DNA from: CAYTAP01 sp964435775
GTDB lineage: Bacteria; Planctomycetota; Phycisphaerae; Tepidisphaerales; Tepidisphaeraceae
Assembly: GCA_964435775.1 (NCBI GenBank)
Contig: CAYTAP010000053.1
Location: forward strand, 1 to 24,858
Reading direction: 5' to 3'
DNA length: 24,858 nt
Shown in pieces: positions 15,972 to 23,491 of the stretch. A model generated the notes under the pieces. The model saw only the letters and a list, made by a program, of their open reading frames with translations, was not told the DNA's origin and did not search any database. Numbering within the stretch: the stretch's first letter is position 1; each line of letters starts with the position of its first letter. Both the position numbers and the translations under genes were made by a program.

Positions 15972-17681
15972 TCAGCCTGTCGCACCCGCGCATGCGCGGA
16001 TGCCGCGGCTGAGGCGGATATGGAGCGTCCGATCGATCGGCGTCATCAGCGCGATGGTCACTCTCACATGATGCGGGGCGGGTTCGGAATCGCGCATTTG
16101 CCACATCCGATGGGCAGCGGCGCCGGGACCGATCTCGATGACGTCCGCGCCGTAGGTCATTCGTCCAAAACCCTGGCGAAGGAACAATTCATCGCCGGCA
16201 TGAGGCCGGCACGCGGTGTCGGCGGTTTCCCAGACGCCGCCGGGGGCGAAATCGAAAGTGATCTGCGCGCAGACCTGGCCGAGTCCCGACAATGTCTGGT
16301 AGTGCAGATCAAACCCGCCGGGCACATCGACGATTCGCAGCGTGCTTGTGCAGCGCGGGAGGGCGCGCAGTTGCCGTCGCGACGCCGTTTCGCCCCAGAA
16401 TTGATTGAGGTCATTGGGAATGGGTTGGCCGAGCGGAAGAAAGGCGCCGGGTCGGTATGCGCGATAGTCCCCTTCAAAACGCAACATCGCCTGGTTGCCC
16501 TCGACGCTCATCGTGTCCGCGCGGAATCGGCCGGTTCCGTAGTACGTCTGGCAAATCCGCACCGCCGCCAGTTCCGCCTCGCCCCACACCAGCGACAACA
16601 GCGATGTGCCGCCGCGGAGGACCGAGGCGCTGAGGGCGGCGTGGCGAACTCTCCACAGGCCGTTGTCCGCAAGCCAGAGTGAGAAATCATCGGGCAAGGA
16701 TGTTGGCGGCGAATCCGGCAATCCGAACTTGGTCAGCAAATAGCAGTACCACACGCAGACGTTCAAGCTGCGTTTCCGTGGGGCTTGACGCCAAATCGCG
16801 GCGGCCGCCTCGGCGAAGAGAGCATTGGGCTCGACCAGACAACTGTGCAGATAGCATGGTCCCTGTCCCAGCGGCACGGCGCGCTGGCCGTGATCCTGGC
16901 GGTGCGACAGTGAGGTCTCGGCCGTCAGATCGGCGTGAAGAAGATGCAGATCAAGGTGCAGGTTTCGGCGGGCCGCCTCACGTGCCGCGGGGGCGGCCGG
17001 CGGATAAAAATCAGCCAGCAACAACATCGCGCGATTGGAGACCGAATCGTACACCCCGACGCTCCGCTCCATATAAAATCCCTCGCGGTCGATGTCGATC
17101 CCCTCGGCCAGAATGGCATCGATCGCCGGAGCGAGTTGCAGGTCGGGGAACAGCGCCATCGCCTGCGCCATCGCCGAGCAGACGACCCACCGATGATTCG
17201 GCGTTCCAAATCCGCCGGCTGGCATTCCCTCCGCCGCGCGTCGGATGAACGCTTCCAGCCGCGCGATCACCCGCGTCCACTCCGAATCATCCAGCGCCGC
17301 CCGGCGCGACAGTTCGAGCAGCGCACACAACGGCTGAAGGACGAATGCGGTGTCGGCCGCCGAATCGGGAAGATAACTCCGCTGGTCGATGAACCCGCTC
17401 TCCCGCTGCACACGCAGCAAATACTCCACAGCGCCCGACATGTGCCGCAGCAGCGTCGCCCGATCCATCGCTCCCACGCCGTCACCGTCGCGCAGGTAAA
17501 GCATCCCGCAGGCGGCGATTAAGGCGCCGGTGTTTCCGGCACTGGGGTCATCAATCCCCCAGGCAGGATTGAGCGGCGCCCCGAAGTCAGACGATCCCGC
17601 GTCCATCCGCTGCCAGTCCAGCGCCGGCAGCAGCGCCTCTGTCATCGTTTCGACAATTTCATCAAGCGTCGGAAATGGCAT
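15972..17681 (-). CDS. Uncharacterised protein, probable alpha/alpha-toroid carbohydrate-active fold
   Basis: It has 569 residues, no signal peptide and no transmembrane segment. The N-terminal two thirds are helical. They contain GGFGTPNHRWVVCSAMA and a GFYMERSVGVYDSVSNRAML block that recall heparinase/alginate-lyase-like (alpha/alpha)6 barrels. The C-terminal third looks like beta-sandwich sequence, as in two-domain polysaccharide lyases. I cannot name a family or substrate. ATG 17681 has GGATGG just upstream. First gene of a minus-strand run (20 bp to the monooxygenase, then the symporter). Lacking a signal peptide, it would act in the cytoplasm, unlike most secreted lyases. Confidence 0.75.
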   Translation of the reverse strand: MPFPTLDEIVETMTEALLPALDWQRMDAGSSDFGAPLNPAWGIDDPSAGNTGALIAACGMLYLRDGDGVGAMDRATLLRHMSGAVEYLLRVQRESGFIDQRSYLPDSAADTAFVLQPLCALLELSRRAALDDSEWTRVIARLEAFIRRAAEGMPAGGFGTPNHRWVVCSAMAQAMALFPDLQLAPAIDAILAEGIDIDREGFYMERSVGVYDSVSNRAMLLLADFYPPAAPAAREAARRNLHLDLHLLHADLTAETSLSHRQDHGQRAVPLGQGPCYLHSCLVEPNALFAEAAAAIWRQAPRKRSLNVCVWYCYLLTKFGLPDSPPTSLPDDFSLWLADNGLWRVRHAALSASVLRGGTSLLSLVWGEAELAAVRICQTYYGTGRFRADTMSVEGNQAMLRFEGDYRAYRPGAFLPLGQPIPNDLNQFWGETASRRQLRALPRCTSTLRIVDVPGGFDLHYQTLSGLGQVCAQITFDFAPGGVWETADTACRPHAGDELFLRQGFGRMTYGADVIEIGPGAAAHRMWQMRDSEPAPHHVRVTIALMTPIDRTLHIRLSRGIRACAGATG

Positions 17682-17803
17682 CGTCCCATCCTATGAAAAA
17701 TCTGCGCGAGGATAAATGCGTTGATGAAACCGTGTGAAATCTCCTTGAACATGCCAACGGTCTTCGCGCGATGGGGCGCCCGATTCACAAGCCATTCCGG
17801 CGC

Positions 17804-17832
17804 TTGACGAATTCCCGCAGATTTCCTAAAGT
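17804..17832 (+). promoter_or_regulatory. Promoter of the moeZ leader
   Basis: TTGACG (17804-17809), 17 bp, then TAAAGT (17827-17832). Expected start is near 17839, giving a leader of about 200 bases before moeZ. It lies in the 358-bp gap between divergent genes. Confidence 0.6.
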
Positions 17833-17838
17833 CATGAT

Positions 17839-17986
17839 GACAATCAGGACAGTGGGCGATTTGAATCGCAGATTGCGGCCCGTGGGGTGGTTTCGAACCG
17901 TCGAAACCGCGCCCGCTACAGCTAAAGCGCGGCAGACAAATTTTTTTGCTGCCACGGGCCATCTCCAATTGGGAGATGGTTTTTTT
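17839..17986 (+). ncRNA. Structured leader RNA upstream of moeZ (candidate riboswitch or sRNA)
   Basis: From the predicted start the RNA can fold as follows. A small hairpin GCGAT-TTGA-ATCGC comes first. A nine-bp closing stem follows (GGCCCGTGG 17877-17885 with CCACGGGCC 17952-17960). Within it are three hairpins: a ten-bp stem at 17887-17910 with loop ACCG, a four-bp stem at 17914-17929, and a stem at 17931-17953 (GGCAG...CTGCC with inner CAAA/TTTG). The last two bases of the closing stem are also the first two of the terminator at 17959-17986. I cannot match it to TPP, SAM, cobalamin or other aptamers I know, and the functional assignment is inference from structure and place. Confidence 0.55.
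17959..17986 (+). terminator. Intrinsic terminator within the moeZ leader
   Basis: A perfect eight-bp stem (CCATCTCC / GGAGATGG, five-base loop) is followed by seven T. It lies 54 bp before the moeZ ATG and on the same strand, so it would block moeZ unless bypassed. Confidence 0.85.
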
Positions 17987-18039
17987 GTTGACGGCATTGG
18001 AAGCGTCTGGTTTTCTTTTTTTTTTATGAGGTTGTCGCC

Positions 18040-19362
18040 ATGAGCGAATGCTGCACGTCGAGTCCCAAAGCGAATGTTCAACGGCCCGAGGTTACCCAGC
18101 TCAACACCGAGCAAGTCAACCGATACAAGCGCCATCTCATCCTTCCGGAAGTCGGGATGGAGGGGCAAAAGAAGCTGCTCAACGCCAAGGTGCTCTGCAT
18201 CGGCGCCGGGGGGCTCGGTTGCCCGATCGGTCTGTATCTCGCGGCCGCCGGGGTGGGGACGATCGGCTTTGCCGATGTCGATGTCGTCTCGCCATCCAAC
18301 CTCCAGCGCCAGGTGCTCTTTGGCACCAACGACGTCGGCGTCCTCAAGGTCAAGGCGGCGGCCCGTCGTCTCAAGGACCTCAATCCCGACATCAACATCA
18401 TCGAGCATCAGACGATCGTGAACAGCCAGAACGTGCTCGATCTGGTCGCGCGCTATGACGTCATCATCGACGGCACGGATAATTTCCCGACGCGCTACTG
18501 CGTCAACGATGCCTGCGTCATGCTCAAAAAGCCCAACGTTTATGGGAGCATTTACCGCTTCGAGGGGATGGTCACGGTCTTCGCGTCGCATTTGCCCAAC
18601 CCCACCCGGCCGGGCGAGAACGGGCCGTGTTATCGCTGCATGTACCCCGAGCCGCCGGACCCCGGTTCGGTGCCCAGCTGCGCCGAAGGGGGCGTGCTCG
18701 GCGTGTTGCCGGGGATCATCGGTACGCTGCAGGCGAATGAAGTGCTGAAGCTGATTTTGGGGCTGGGAACGCCGGCGATTGGGAAGCTGACGACCTTCTC
18801 CGCGCTCGATTTCTCCTTCAAGGCGTTCAAACTCCGCCGCGATCCAACGTGCCCCGTGTGCGGCGATCATCCCACCATCACCGAGCCGGTGGATTACGAG
18901 CAATTCTGTGGCGTCCCCGCGCTCGATCCCAAGAGTCTCGCGGAAACCGAGGCGGAAGTCAGACGCGCCAAGGGAGGCGATGAAAAGGCGGCCGGTCTGG
19001 ATGAAAACGGGTTGCCGGATGGGTACCCGTTCGATCCCAACTGGGAAGTGACGCCGCGCGAGGTCAAACGCAAGCTCGACCGCCACGAACCGTTCGTCTT
19101 CATCGACTGCCGATTGCCCAACGAGTGGGACATCACCCACATCGAAGGCGCCAAGCTCATGCCGCTTCAGAAAGTGGCCGAGCAATTGCCCTCCCTGCAC
19201 GGCCATGAAAAAGATCAGGTCATCGTCCACTGCCGCTCCGGCGGACGGTCGATGCAATACGCGCAGTACCTCAAGCAACATGGCTTCCGCGATGTGAAAA
19301 GCATGGCCGGAGGAATCCTGCTCTGGAACAAGGATGTGAATCCCGGCGGGCCGCAGTATTGA
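18040..19362 (+). CDS. E1-like sulfur-carrier adenylyltransferase with rhodanese domain (MoeB/ThiF-rhodanese, MoeZ-like)
   Basis: Activates the C-terminal Gly-Gly of a ubiquitin-like sulfur carrier (MoaD, ThiS or CysO type) and, through its rhodanese domain, supplies sulfur. It has 440 residues. The nucleotide-binding GAGGLG is at 55-60, the zinc Cys pairs are C197/C200 and C271/C274, and the crossover-region Cys is C214. After a 50-residue linker the rhodanese domain (about 335-440) has its active Cys C398 in HCRSGGRS. GAGG lies eight bases ahead of the ATG. No sulfur-carrier gene is adjacent, so the pathway (molybdopterin, thiamine, cysteine or tRNA thiolation) is open. Expression is likely controlled by the leader terminator. 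Confidence 0.94.
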   Translation: MSECCTSSPKANVQRPEVTQLNTEQVNRYKRHLILPEVGMEGQKKLLNAKVLCIGAGGLGCPIGLYLAAAGVGTIGFADVDVVSPSNLQRQVLFGTNDVGVLKVKAAARRLKDLNPDINIIEHQTIVNSQNVLDLVARYDVIIDGTDNFPTRYCVNDACVMLKKPNVYGSIYRFEGMVTVFASHLPNPTRPGENGPCYRCMYPEPPDPGSVPSCAEGGVLGVLPGIIGTLQANEVLKLILGLGTPAIGKLTTFSALDFSFKAFKLRRDPTCPVCGDHPTITEPVDYEQFCGVPALDPKSLAETEAEVRRAKGGDEKAAGLDENGLPDGYPFDPNWEVTPREVKRKLDRHEPFVFIDCRLPNEWDITHIEGAKLMPLQKVAEQLPSLHGHEKDQVIVHCRSGGRSMQYAQYLKQHGFRDVKSMAGGILLWNKDVNPGGPQY

Positions 19363-19367
19363 GGAGT

Positions 19368-19402
19368 AGTGGCAAGTGGGAAGCGAGAAGTGGGAAGTGC
19401 AA
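19368..19402. repeat. Degenerate AGTGGGA heptamer array
   Basis: Five 7-bp units (AGTGGCA, AGTGGGA, AGCGAGA, AGTGGGA, AGTGCAA) fill the gap between the moeZ stop codon and the next ATG. The period equals that of the other arrays but the sequence differs. The last unit takes the place where a ribosome site would be. Confidence 0.7.
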
Positions 19403-20533
19403 ATGCCACGTCAGGCTCATGGGGCACGACTGGATCGGACTTCCCGCGACCGCTACCTGAGCGAGCAGCTCATCACCTGCATCGGGAACAAGCGGCGTCT
19501 GCTGCACACGCTCGATGCGGCGGCGCAGCGCGTCCGGCAACGGCTGGGCGGGCGAACGCTGACGATGCTCGACGCCTTCGCGGGGTCGGGGGTGGTGTCG
19601 CGCTTGTTCAAACGCCATGCCCGCGCGCTTCACAGCAATGACATCGAGCGGTACGCGCAAATCGCCGGCGAGTGTTATCTCGCCAATCGATCCGGCATCG
19701 ACTTGGATGCGCTGCGTCATCACCACGAGCGCGTTGTCGAACTCGCGCGGTCGCGGCCGATCACCGATGGGTTCATCCGCCGGCTCTACGCCCCACGCGA
19801 CGACCACGCGATCCAGCACGGCGAGCGCGTTTTTTATACAAGTGACAACGCCATTCGAATTGACTCGCTTCGCCATCACATCGACTCGGTTCCCAAGGCG
19901 TTGCAGGTTTTCCTGCTCGCCCCCCTGCTCTCCGAGGCGTCCATTCACGCCAACACCTCCGGCGTGTTCAAGGGCTTTTACAAAGATGTCAGCGGCATCG
20001 GACGCTTCGGCGGCGACAAGTGCGACGCCCTCACCCGAATCCTCGGGCGAATCGAGCTTCCCTTTCCGCTGTTCAGCGAACATGAATGCGAAATCCATGT
20101 TCATCGGCAATCGGCCAACGAGCTGGTCCGATCTCTCAAGCATCTTGATCTGGCGTATCTGGATCCACCGTACAACCAACATCCGTATGGATCGAACTAC
20201 TTCATGCTCAACCTGATCGCCGCCAATGAACCGCCGGAAGAGATCAGCCCGGTTTCCGGCATCCCGACAGGATGGCGGCGGTCGGCGTACAACAAGCGCT
20301 CGGCGGCGCTTGACGCGATGGCGGATCTCGTGGCGCACACGGATGCAAGCCATCTGCTGATTTCGTATAACAGTGAGGGATTCATTGCCCGGCCGGAGTT
20401 CGAGGCGCTTCTCAAGCGGCATGGGCGCTTGGAAGTCATCGAAACCAAATACAACACGTTCAGGGGAAGCCGCAACCTCCGCAACCGGCCCCTGCACGTC
20501 AGGGAGCATTTGTTTCTTCTGGAGCGAGCCTAA
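19403..20533 (+). CDS. D12-class adenine-specific DNA methyltransferase (N6-mA)
   Basis: Transfers a methyl group to adenine in a specific DNA sequence; the target is unknown. It has 376 residues. Motif I (DAFAGSGVVS, 58-67) precedes motif IV (DPPY, 254-257), the alpha/D12 order. The N-terminal ITCIGNKRRLL is the SAM-binding motif X. FYKDVSGIGRFGGDKCDAL lies in the target-recognition part. A GTG at 19376 extends the frame but would translate the repeat, so ATG 19403 is preferred. No endonuclease gene is beside it; neighbours are moeZ and ribF, so it appears solitary. Confidence 0.92.
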   Translation: MPRQAHGARLDRTSRDRYLSEQLITCIGNKRRLLHTLDAAAQRVRQRLGGRTLTMLDAFAGSGVVSRLFKRHARALHSNDIERYAQIAGECYLANRSGIDLDALRHHHERVVELARSRPITDGFIRRLYAPRDDHAIQHGERVFYTSDNAIRIDSLRHHIDSVPKALQVFLLAPLLSEASIHANTSGVFKGFYKDVSGIGRFGGDKCDALTRILGRIELPFPLFSEHECEIHVHRQSANELVRSLKHLDLAYLDPPYNQHPYGSNYFMLNLIAANEPPEEISPVSGIPTGWRRSAYNKRSAALDAMADLVAHTDASHLLISYNSEGFIARPEFEALLKRHGRLEVIETKYNTFRGSRNLRNRPLHVREHLFLLERA

Positions 20534-20552
20534 CCAGGCGCGGCGAACCCCA

Positions 20553-21500
20553 ATGAGCAACCCAACCATGAACGTTCACCAAGGCATCCCCGGTCTTCGC
20601 TCCCTGCCGCCAGGTACGGTTTTGTCCGTCGGCAACTTCGACGGCATCCACATCGGGCATCAGCGGCTTCTCAAGACGATGCGGGAGATCGCGCGGGAGA
20701 GGAGGGCGTCGGGCCTGGCGGTGGTGACGTTCGAGCCGCATCCGCTCACCGTGTTACGCCCGGAAATCGCCCCGCCGCGTTTGACCCCGCCGGACATCAA
20801 GCGGGAATTGCTCGCGGCCGAGGGTGTCGATCATCTCGTGCTCCTTCCGCCGGAACCGGCCGTGCTCAACCTGGAGGCCGAGGCGTTCTGGCATCTGCTC
20901 CGCGACGAGGTTCGTCCCGTCGCCATCGTCGAAGGGCAGACCTTCAACTTCGGCAAGGGACGGGCCGGCACGATTGAGCGATTGGCCGACTGGTGCGCCC
21001 AAAGCGACATCACCCTGCATGTGGTCGATCCCGTCCGCGCCGTCCTCGGCGGCTTATGGGATACGCCCATCAGCAGCTCGATGATCCGCTGGTTGATCGC
21101 GCATGGCCGGATGCGGGATGTGGCGACGGCGCTGGGAAGATCCTATGTGTTGGAAGGAACAGTCATTAAAGGCGCCCAGCGCGGCCGGGAGCTCGGCGTC
21201 CCCACGGCCAATTTGCAGTGCCCCGAACAAATGATCCCGCTGGAAGGCGTTTACGCCGGCCGATGTATCGTGAATGGTGTCGCGCATGGCGTCGGCCTGT
21301 CCATCGGGACGAACCCGACCTTCGGCGAGAACGCCTGTCAGATCGAAGCCCATCTGCTCGATTACTCAAGCGATTTATACGGCCAAACGATCAGGGTCCA
21401 GGTGCTCGACTGGCTGCGTGACCAGCAGCGCTTCACGGATGTCCCATCCCTCATGCGGCAAATCCACCGCGATCTGCAGCGCGTTCGCGGGCAAAATTGA
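20553..21500 (+). CDS. ribF: Bifunctional riboflavin kinase / FAD synthetase
   Basis: Makes FMN from riboflavin and FAD from FMN. At 315 residues it has the usual length. The adenylyltransferase motifs are GNFDGIHIGH (27-36) and TPISSSMIR (171-179). The kinase motifs are GRELGVPTAN (211-220), LSIGTNPTFG and the catalytic Glu in IEAHLLD (E265). ATG 20553 lies 19 bp after the methyltransferase stop codon; ATG 20568 is an alternative. The last codons read RVRGQN-stop, whereas a copy of the same 3' end beyond the mobile island reads RVREHI-stop. The C-terminus was probably altered by that insertion. Confidence 0.96.
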   Translation: MSNPTMNVHQGIPGLRSLPPGTVLSVGNFDGIHIGHQRLLKTMREIARERRASGLAVVTFEPHPLTVLRPEIAPPRLTPPDIKRELLAAEGVDHLVLLPPEPAVLNLEAEAFWHLLRDEVRPVAIVEGQTFNFGKGRAGTIERLADWCAQSDITLHVVDPVRAVLGGLWDTPISSSMIRWLIAHGRMRDVATALGRSYVLEGTVIKGAQRGRELGVPTANLQCPEQMIPLEGVYAGRCIVNGVAHGVGLSIGTNPTFGENACQIEAHLLDYSSDLYGQTIRVQVLDWLRDQQRFTDVPSLMRQIHRDLQRVRGQN

Positions 21501-21535
21501 AATGGCCGCCTGATTCGCCACGATTGATTTGCCAC

Positions 21536-21875
21536 GGATGAATAGAAGAGCCCATGGATGGCTCGCACGTCGAATTGAGGATGGCAATGCCATATCGATG
21601 TGCAACCCCTTATCTGCTTCATTGCCAATCAAAGACTCCCGACCCCTTAGAATTTTCCGGATGAATAGAAGAGCCCATGGATGGCTCGCACGTCGAATTG
21701 AGGATGGCAATGNNNNNNNNNNNNNNNNNNNNNNNNNNNNNNNNNNNNNNNNNNNNNNNNNNNNNNNNNNNNNNNNNNNNNNNNNNNNNNNNNNNNNNNN
21801 NNNNNNNNNNNNCCATATCGATGTGCAACCCCTTATCTGCTGCCGTTGTCAATCAAAGACTCCCGACCCCTTAGA
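21536..21875. repeat. 123-bp tandem repeat interrupted by the scaffold gap
   Basis: A unit beginning GGATGAATAGAAGAGCCC at 21536 starts again at 21659. Its first 54 bases are identical in both. The second copy is cut by Ns at 21713, and the sequence after the gap (21813) resumes exactly at the matching point (CCATATCGATG) and ends with the same 21-mer. The copy number hidden in the gap is therefore unknown. Each unit ends in the 21-mer also found around the transposase. Confidence 0.9.
21713..21812. other. Scaffold gap (100 N)
   Basis: Exactly 100 undetermined bases, the conventional placeholder for a gap of unknown size, located inside a tandem repeat. Confidence 0.98.
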
Positions 21876-21889
21876 CTTTCTTATCTGCT

Positions 21890-22549
21890 TCACACGGCTG
21901 CAAGCACCTTCCCGTTGAGCAATTCCAGCGCCTGCACCGTCAAGGCGATATTAACCGGTACGCCCTCAATGACCCCGGGCTTAAATCGGATGCTCAGAGG
22001 TACGCCACCATCCGTCACCAATAAAATGGTGATGGTCTTCCTCAGAAAGTAAACACCCACGAGAAGCGCCGCGATGATCACCGCCACGACAACCAGTGGT
22101 CCCCCGCCATCGGCATTCGCTGCGAGCAAGAGGCCGCCAAGAAAGGTTATTGCGGCAATTATAAGCAGCCATATCGGTTTGGCATACCCGCAATGGGTGC
22201 TGGAGACGTTGGGCAAAGGAATAAAATTATTGAATTCGCCAGAAAGACTTGCACTTTTTATTGATATCTGAAGGTCGGTCACCTCCAGACGCGTTTCCGT
22301 GTCGAGCTTCATGACGGTGAGTAGCCACGCAATCAATCCAATTGGCCGACCGATGATCTGAATAGACCATCCGTTTAAGCTCTGGGGATCAATTTTGAAA
22401 CTACGGAGTGCGAGGGTCGGGATGCTGTGATTGCCAGTGCGCCTGCGGGATGCCATTGCCGCGATTACAATGGCGATCATCAAAATGATGAGGACGAACG
22501 GACCATCCAGCATACTCTGTGAGGGAAGCGGTGGTGGTACTGGAGGCAC
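21890..22549 (-). CDS. Multi-pass membrane protein, unknown function
   Basis: It has 219 residues. GTG 22549 is supported by GGAG with six-base spacing. Hydrophobic segments lie near the N-terminus (GPFVLIILMIAIVIAAMA), weakly around 70-80, and as a pair in the middle (IWLLIIAAITFLGGLLLAA and PLVVVAVIIAALLVGVYFL). The C-terminal part (IRFKPGVIEGVPVNIALTVQ) is polar and probably cytoplasmic. No family is recognised. It stands alone inside the mobile island and is flanked on both sides by copies of the transposase-associated 21-mer in opposite orientation, so it may be cargo. Base composition is visibly less GC-rich than its neighbours. Confidence 0.7.
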   Translation of the reverse strand: MPPVPPPLPSQSMLDGPFVLIILMIAIVIAAMASRRRTGNHSIPTLALRSFKIDPQSLNGWSIQIIGRPIGLIAWLLTVMKLDTETRLEVTDLQISIKSASLSGEFNNFIPLPNVSSTHCGYAKPIWLLIIAAITFLGGLLLAANADGGGPLVVVAVIIAALLVGVYFLRKTITILLVTDGGVPLSIRFKPGVIEGVPVNIALTVQALELLNGKVLAAV

Positions 22550-22660
22550 AACGAACTCCTGTATGAAATGTTTCAGCAGAGAGCGTAGTACTCGAAAGTT
22601 TGATCACAAAAAGGAGGCGAGTTTTGCGACAGGCGGGCAGAATATGTAATCCGCCGGGTC

Positions 22661-22721
22661 ATTCAAAGGGGTTGGTCATTCAAAGGGGTCGGGGCATTCA
22701 AAGGGGTCGGGAGTCTTTGAT
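22661..22721. repeat. Tandem ATTCAAAGGGGT units ending in the 21-mer
   Basis: Three copies of ATTCAAAGGGGT at 22661-22672, 22678-22689 and 22696-22707 are spaced 17-18 bp apart. The last runs into GGGTCGGGAGTCTTTGAT. The array overlaps the 3' end of the transposase gene. Confidence 0.85.
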
Positions 22722-23399
22722 GGGATGGATCCTCTGTCTCCCGCGGGGCCTCAGGGTCGATTCCAGGTTCAAGTGTTTGTCGGTGCGTTGTTGCCACTCC
22801 GGATCGCCGAAGGGTTGGCCGCGTTTGACTGATAATCGGGCCGCCTCCAATTCCCTGGCCGTCTCCGATCGATTCACCCATGTCGTCCAGCGCGCCGTCG
22901 GAATCACCGGCCAATCTTTTTGATCCAGCAGCCATGGCGGGCGAGACCGGCGCAGCGCCACGCCGCCATATGCCCAATCCTGCGCCCGCGCCACCATGCG
23001 CGCCCGCACGGGATTGCGTTCGACGTATCGACAGACGGTGAGCAGGTGAGCGTCCTCCTGAACGGGGAAGCTTTTGAACCGCCCCTGATAAACCGGGCCG
23101 GTCCCGGCCGAGTGATGGTGCGCGTGCCACCGTTGTGTATGGGTGACGGTCAACAGCCGAAGAAACTCGCTCAACTGGCCATCGCGTTCCGGCCAGAGGA
23201 CCATGTGCCAGTGGTTGGGCATGAGGCACAAACTGATGATGCGGATCGGCCGAAGCGTGTGCGTGCGCTCGATGACCTTGAGCATCGCCTGGTAATCGGC
23301 ATCATCCTCGAACAGTCGGCCGCGCCCCGCGGCGCGGTTGAGCACATGATACGCCAACCCGCCCATGGCCAATCGCAATCGACGCGGCATGGCCGACAT
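22698..23399 (-). CDS. REP-associated tyrosine transposase (RAYT, IS200-like Y1 family)
   Basis: HUH-type single-strand transposase associated with REP palindromes. It has 233 residues. The metal-binding HUH pair is in LMPNHWHMVL (H63, H65). The block YQGRFKSFPVQEDAHLL precedes the nucleophile Tyr in CRYVERNPVRA (Y125). The C-terminal FGDPEWQQRTDKHLNLESTL is a RAYT hallmark. The final residues (KDSRPL) and the stop codon are encoded by the terminal repeat itself. ATG 23399 or ATG 23390. The gene looks intact, so activity is possible. Confidence 0.94.
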   Translation of the reverse strand: MSAMPRRLRLAMGGLAYHVLNRAAGRGRLFEDDADYQAMLKVIERTHTLRPIRIISLCLMPNHWHMVLWPERDGQLSEFLRLLTVTHTQRWHAHHHSAGTGPVYQGRFKSFPVQEDAHLLTVCRYVERNPVRARMVARAQDWAYGGVALRRSRPPWLLDQKDWPVIPTARWTTWVNRSETARELEAARLSVKRGQPFGDPEWQQRTDKHLNLESTLRPRGRQRIHPIKDSRPL

Positions 23400-23445
23400 G
23401 CTATCCGATCAAACAGAATTGTCAATCAAAGACTCCCGACCCCTT
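22701..23445. mobile_element. RAYT unit bounded by perfect 21-bp inverted repeats
   Basis: The 21-mer beginning AAGGGGTCGGGAGTCTTTGA lies at 22701-22721 and, inverted, at 23425-23445, with the transposase between. Two further copies in the second orientation sit at 21628-21648 and 21852-21872. This fits a REP/BIME-like element mobilised by the transposase. Confidence 0.85.
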
Positions 23446-23484
23446 AAGGGTTCGCGACCCCTTAAGGGTTCGACCCCTTAAGGG
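23441..23484. repeat. Triple CCCTTAAGGG palindrome array
   Basis: Three perfect 10-bp palindromes at 23441-23450, 23459-23468 and 23475-23484 are separated by short TTCG-containing spacers. The first overlaps the end of the 21-mer. They form the right edge of the island, just before the duplicated ribF end. Confidence 0.85.
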
Positions 23485-23491
23485 TTTCCCC

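Noticed and set aside
17839..17986. TPP or c-di-GMP riboswitch in the moeZ leader
   Set aside because: The CUGAGA and related core elements of TPP are absent. A GCCACGGGCC end resembles part of the c-di-GMP-I class, but the rest of its core is missing.
17785..20569. Two long minus-strand frames (498 and 432 codons) opposite moeZ and the D12 methyltransferase
   Set aside because: They run antisense to genes with complete catalytic motifs, cross gene borders and resemble no protein family.
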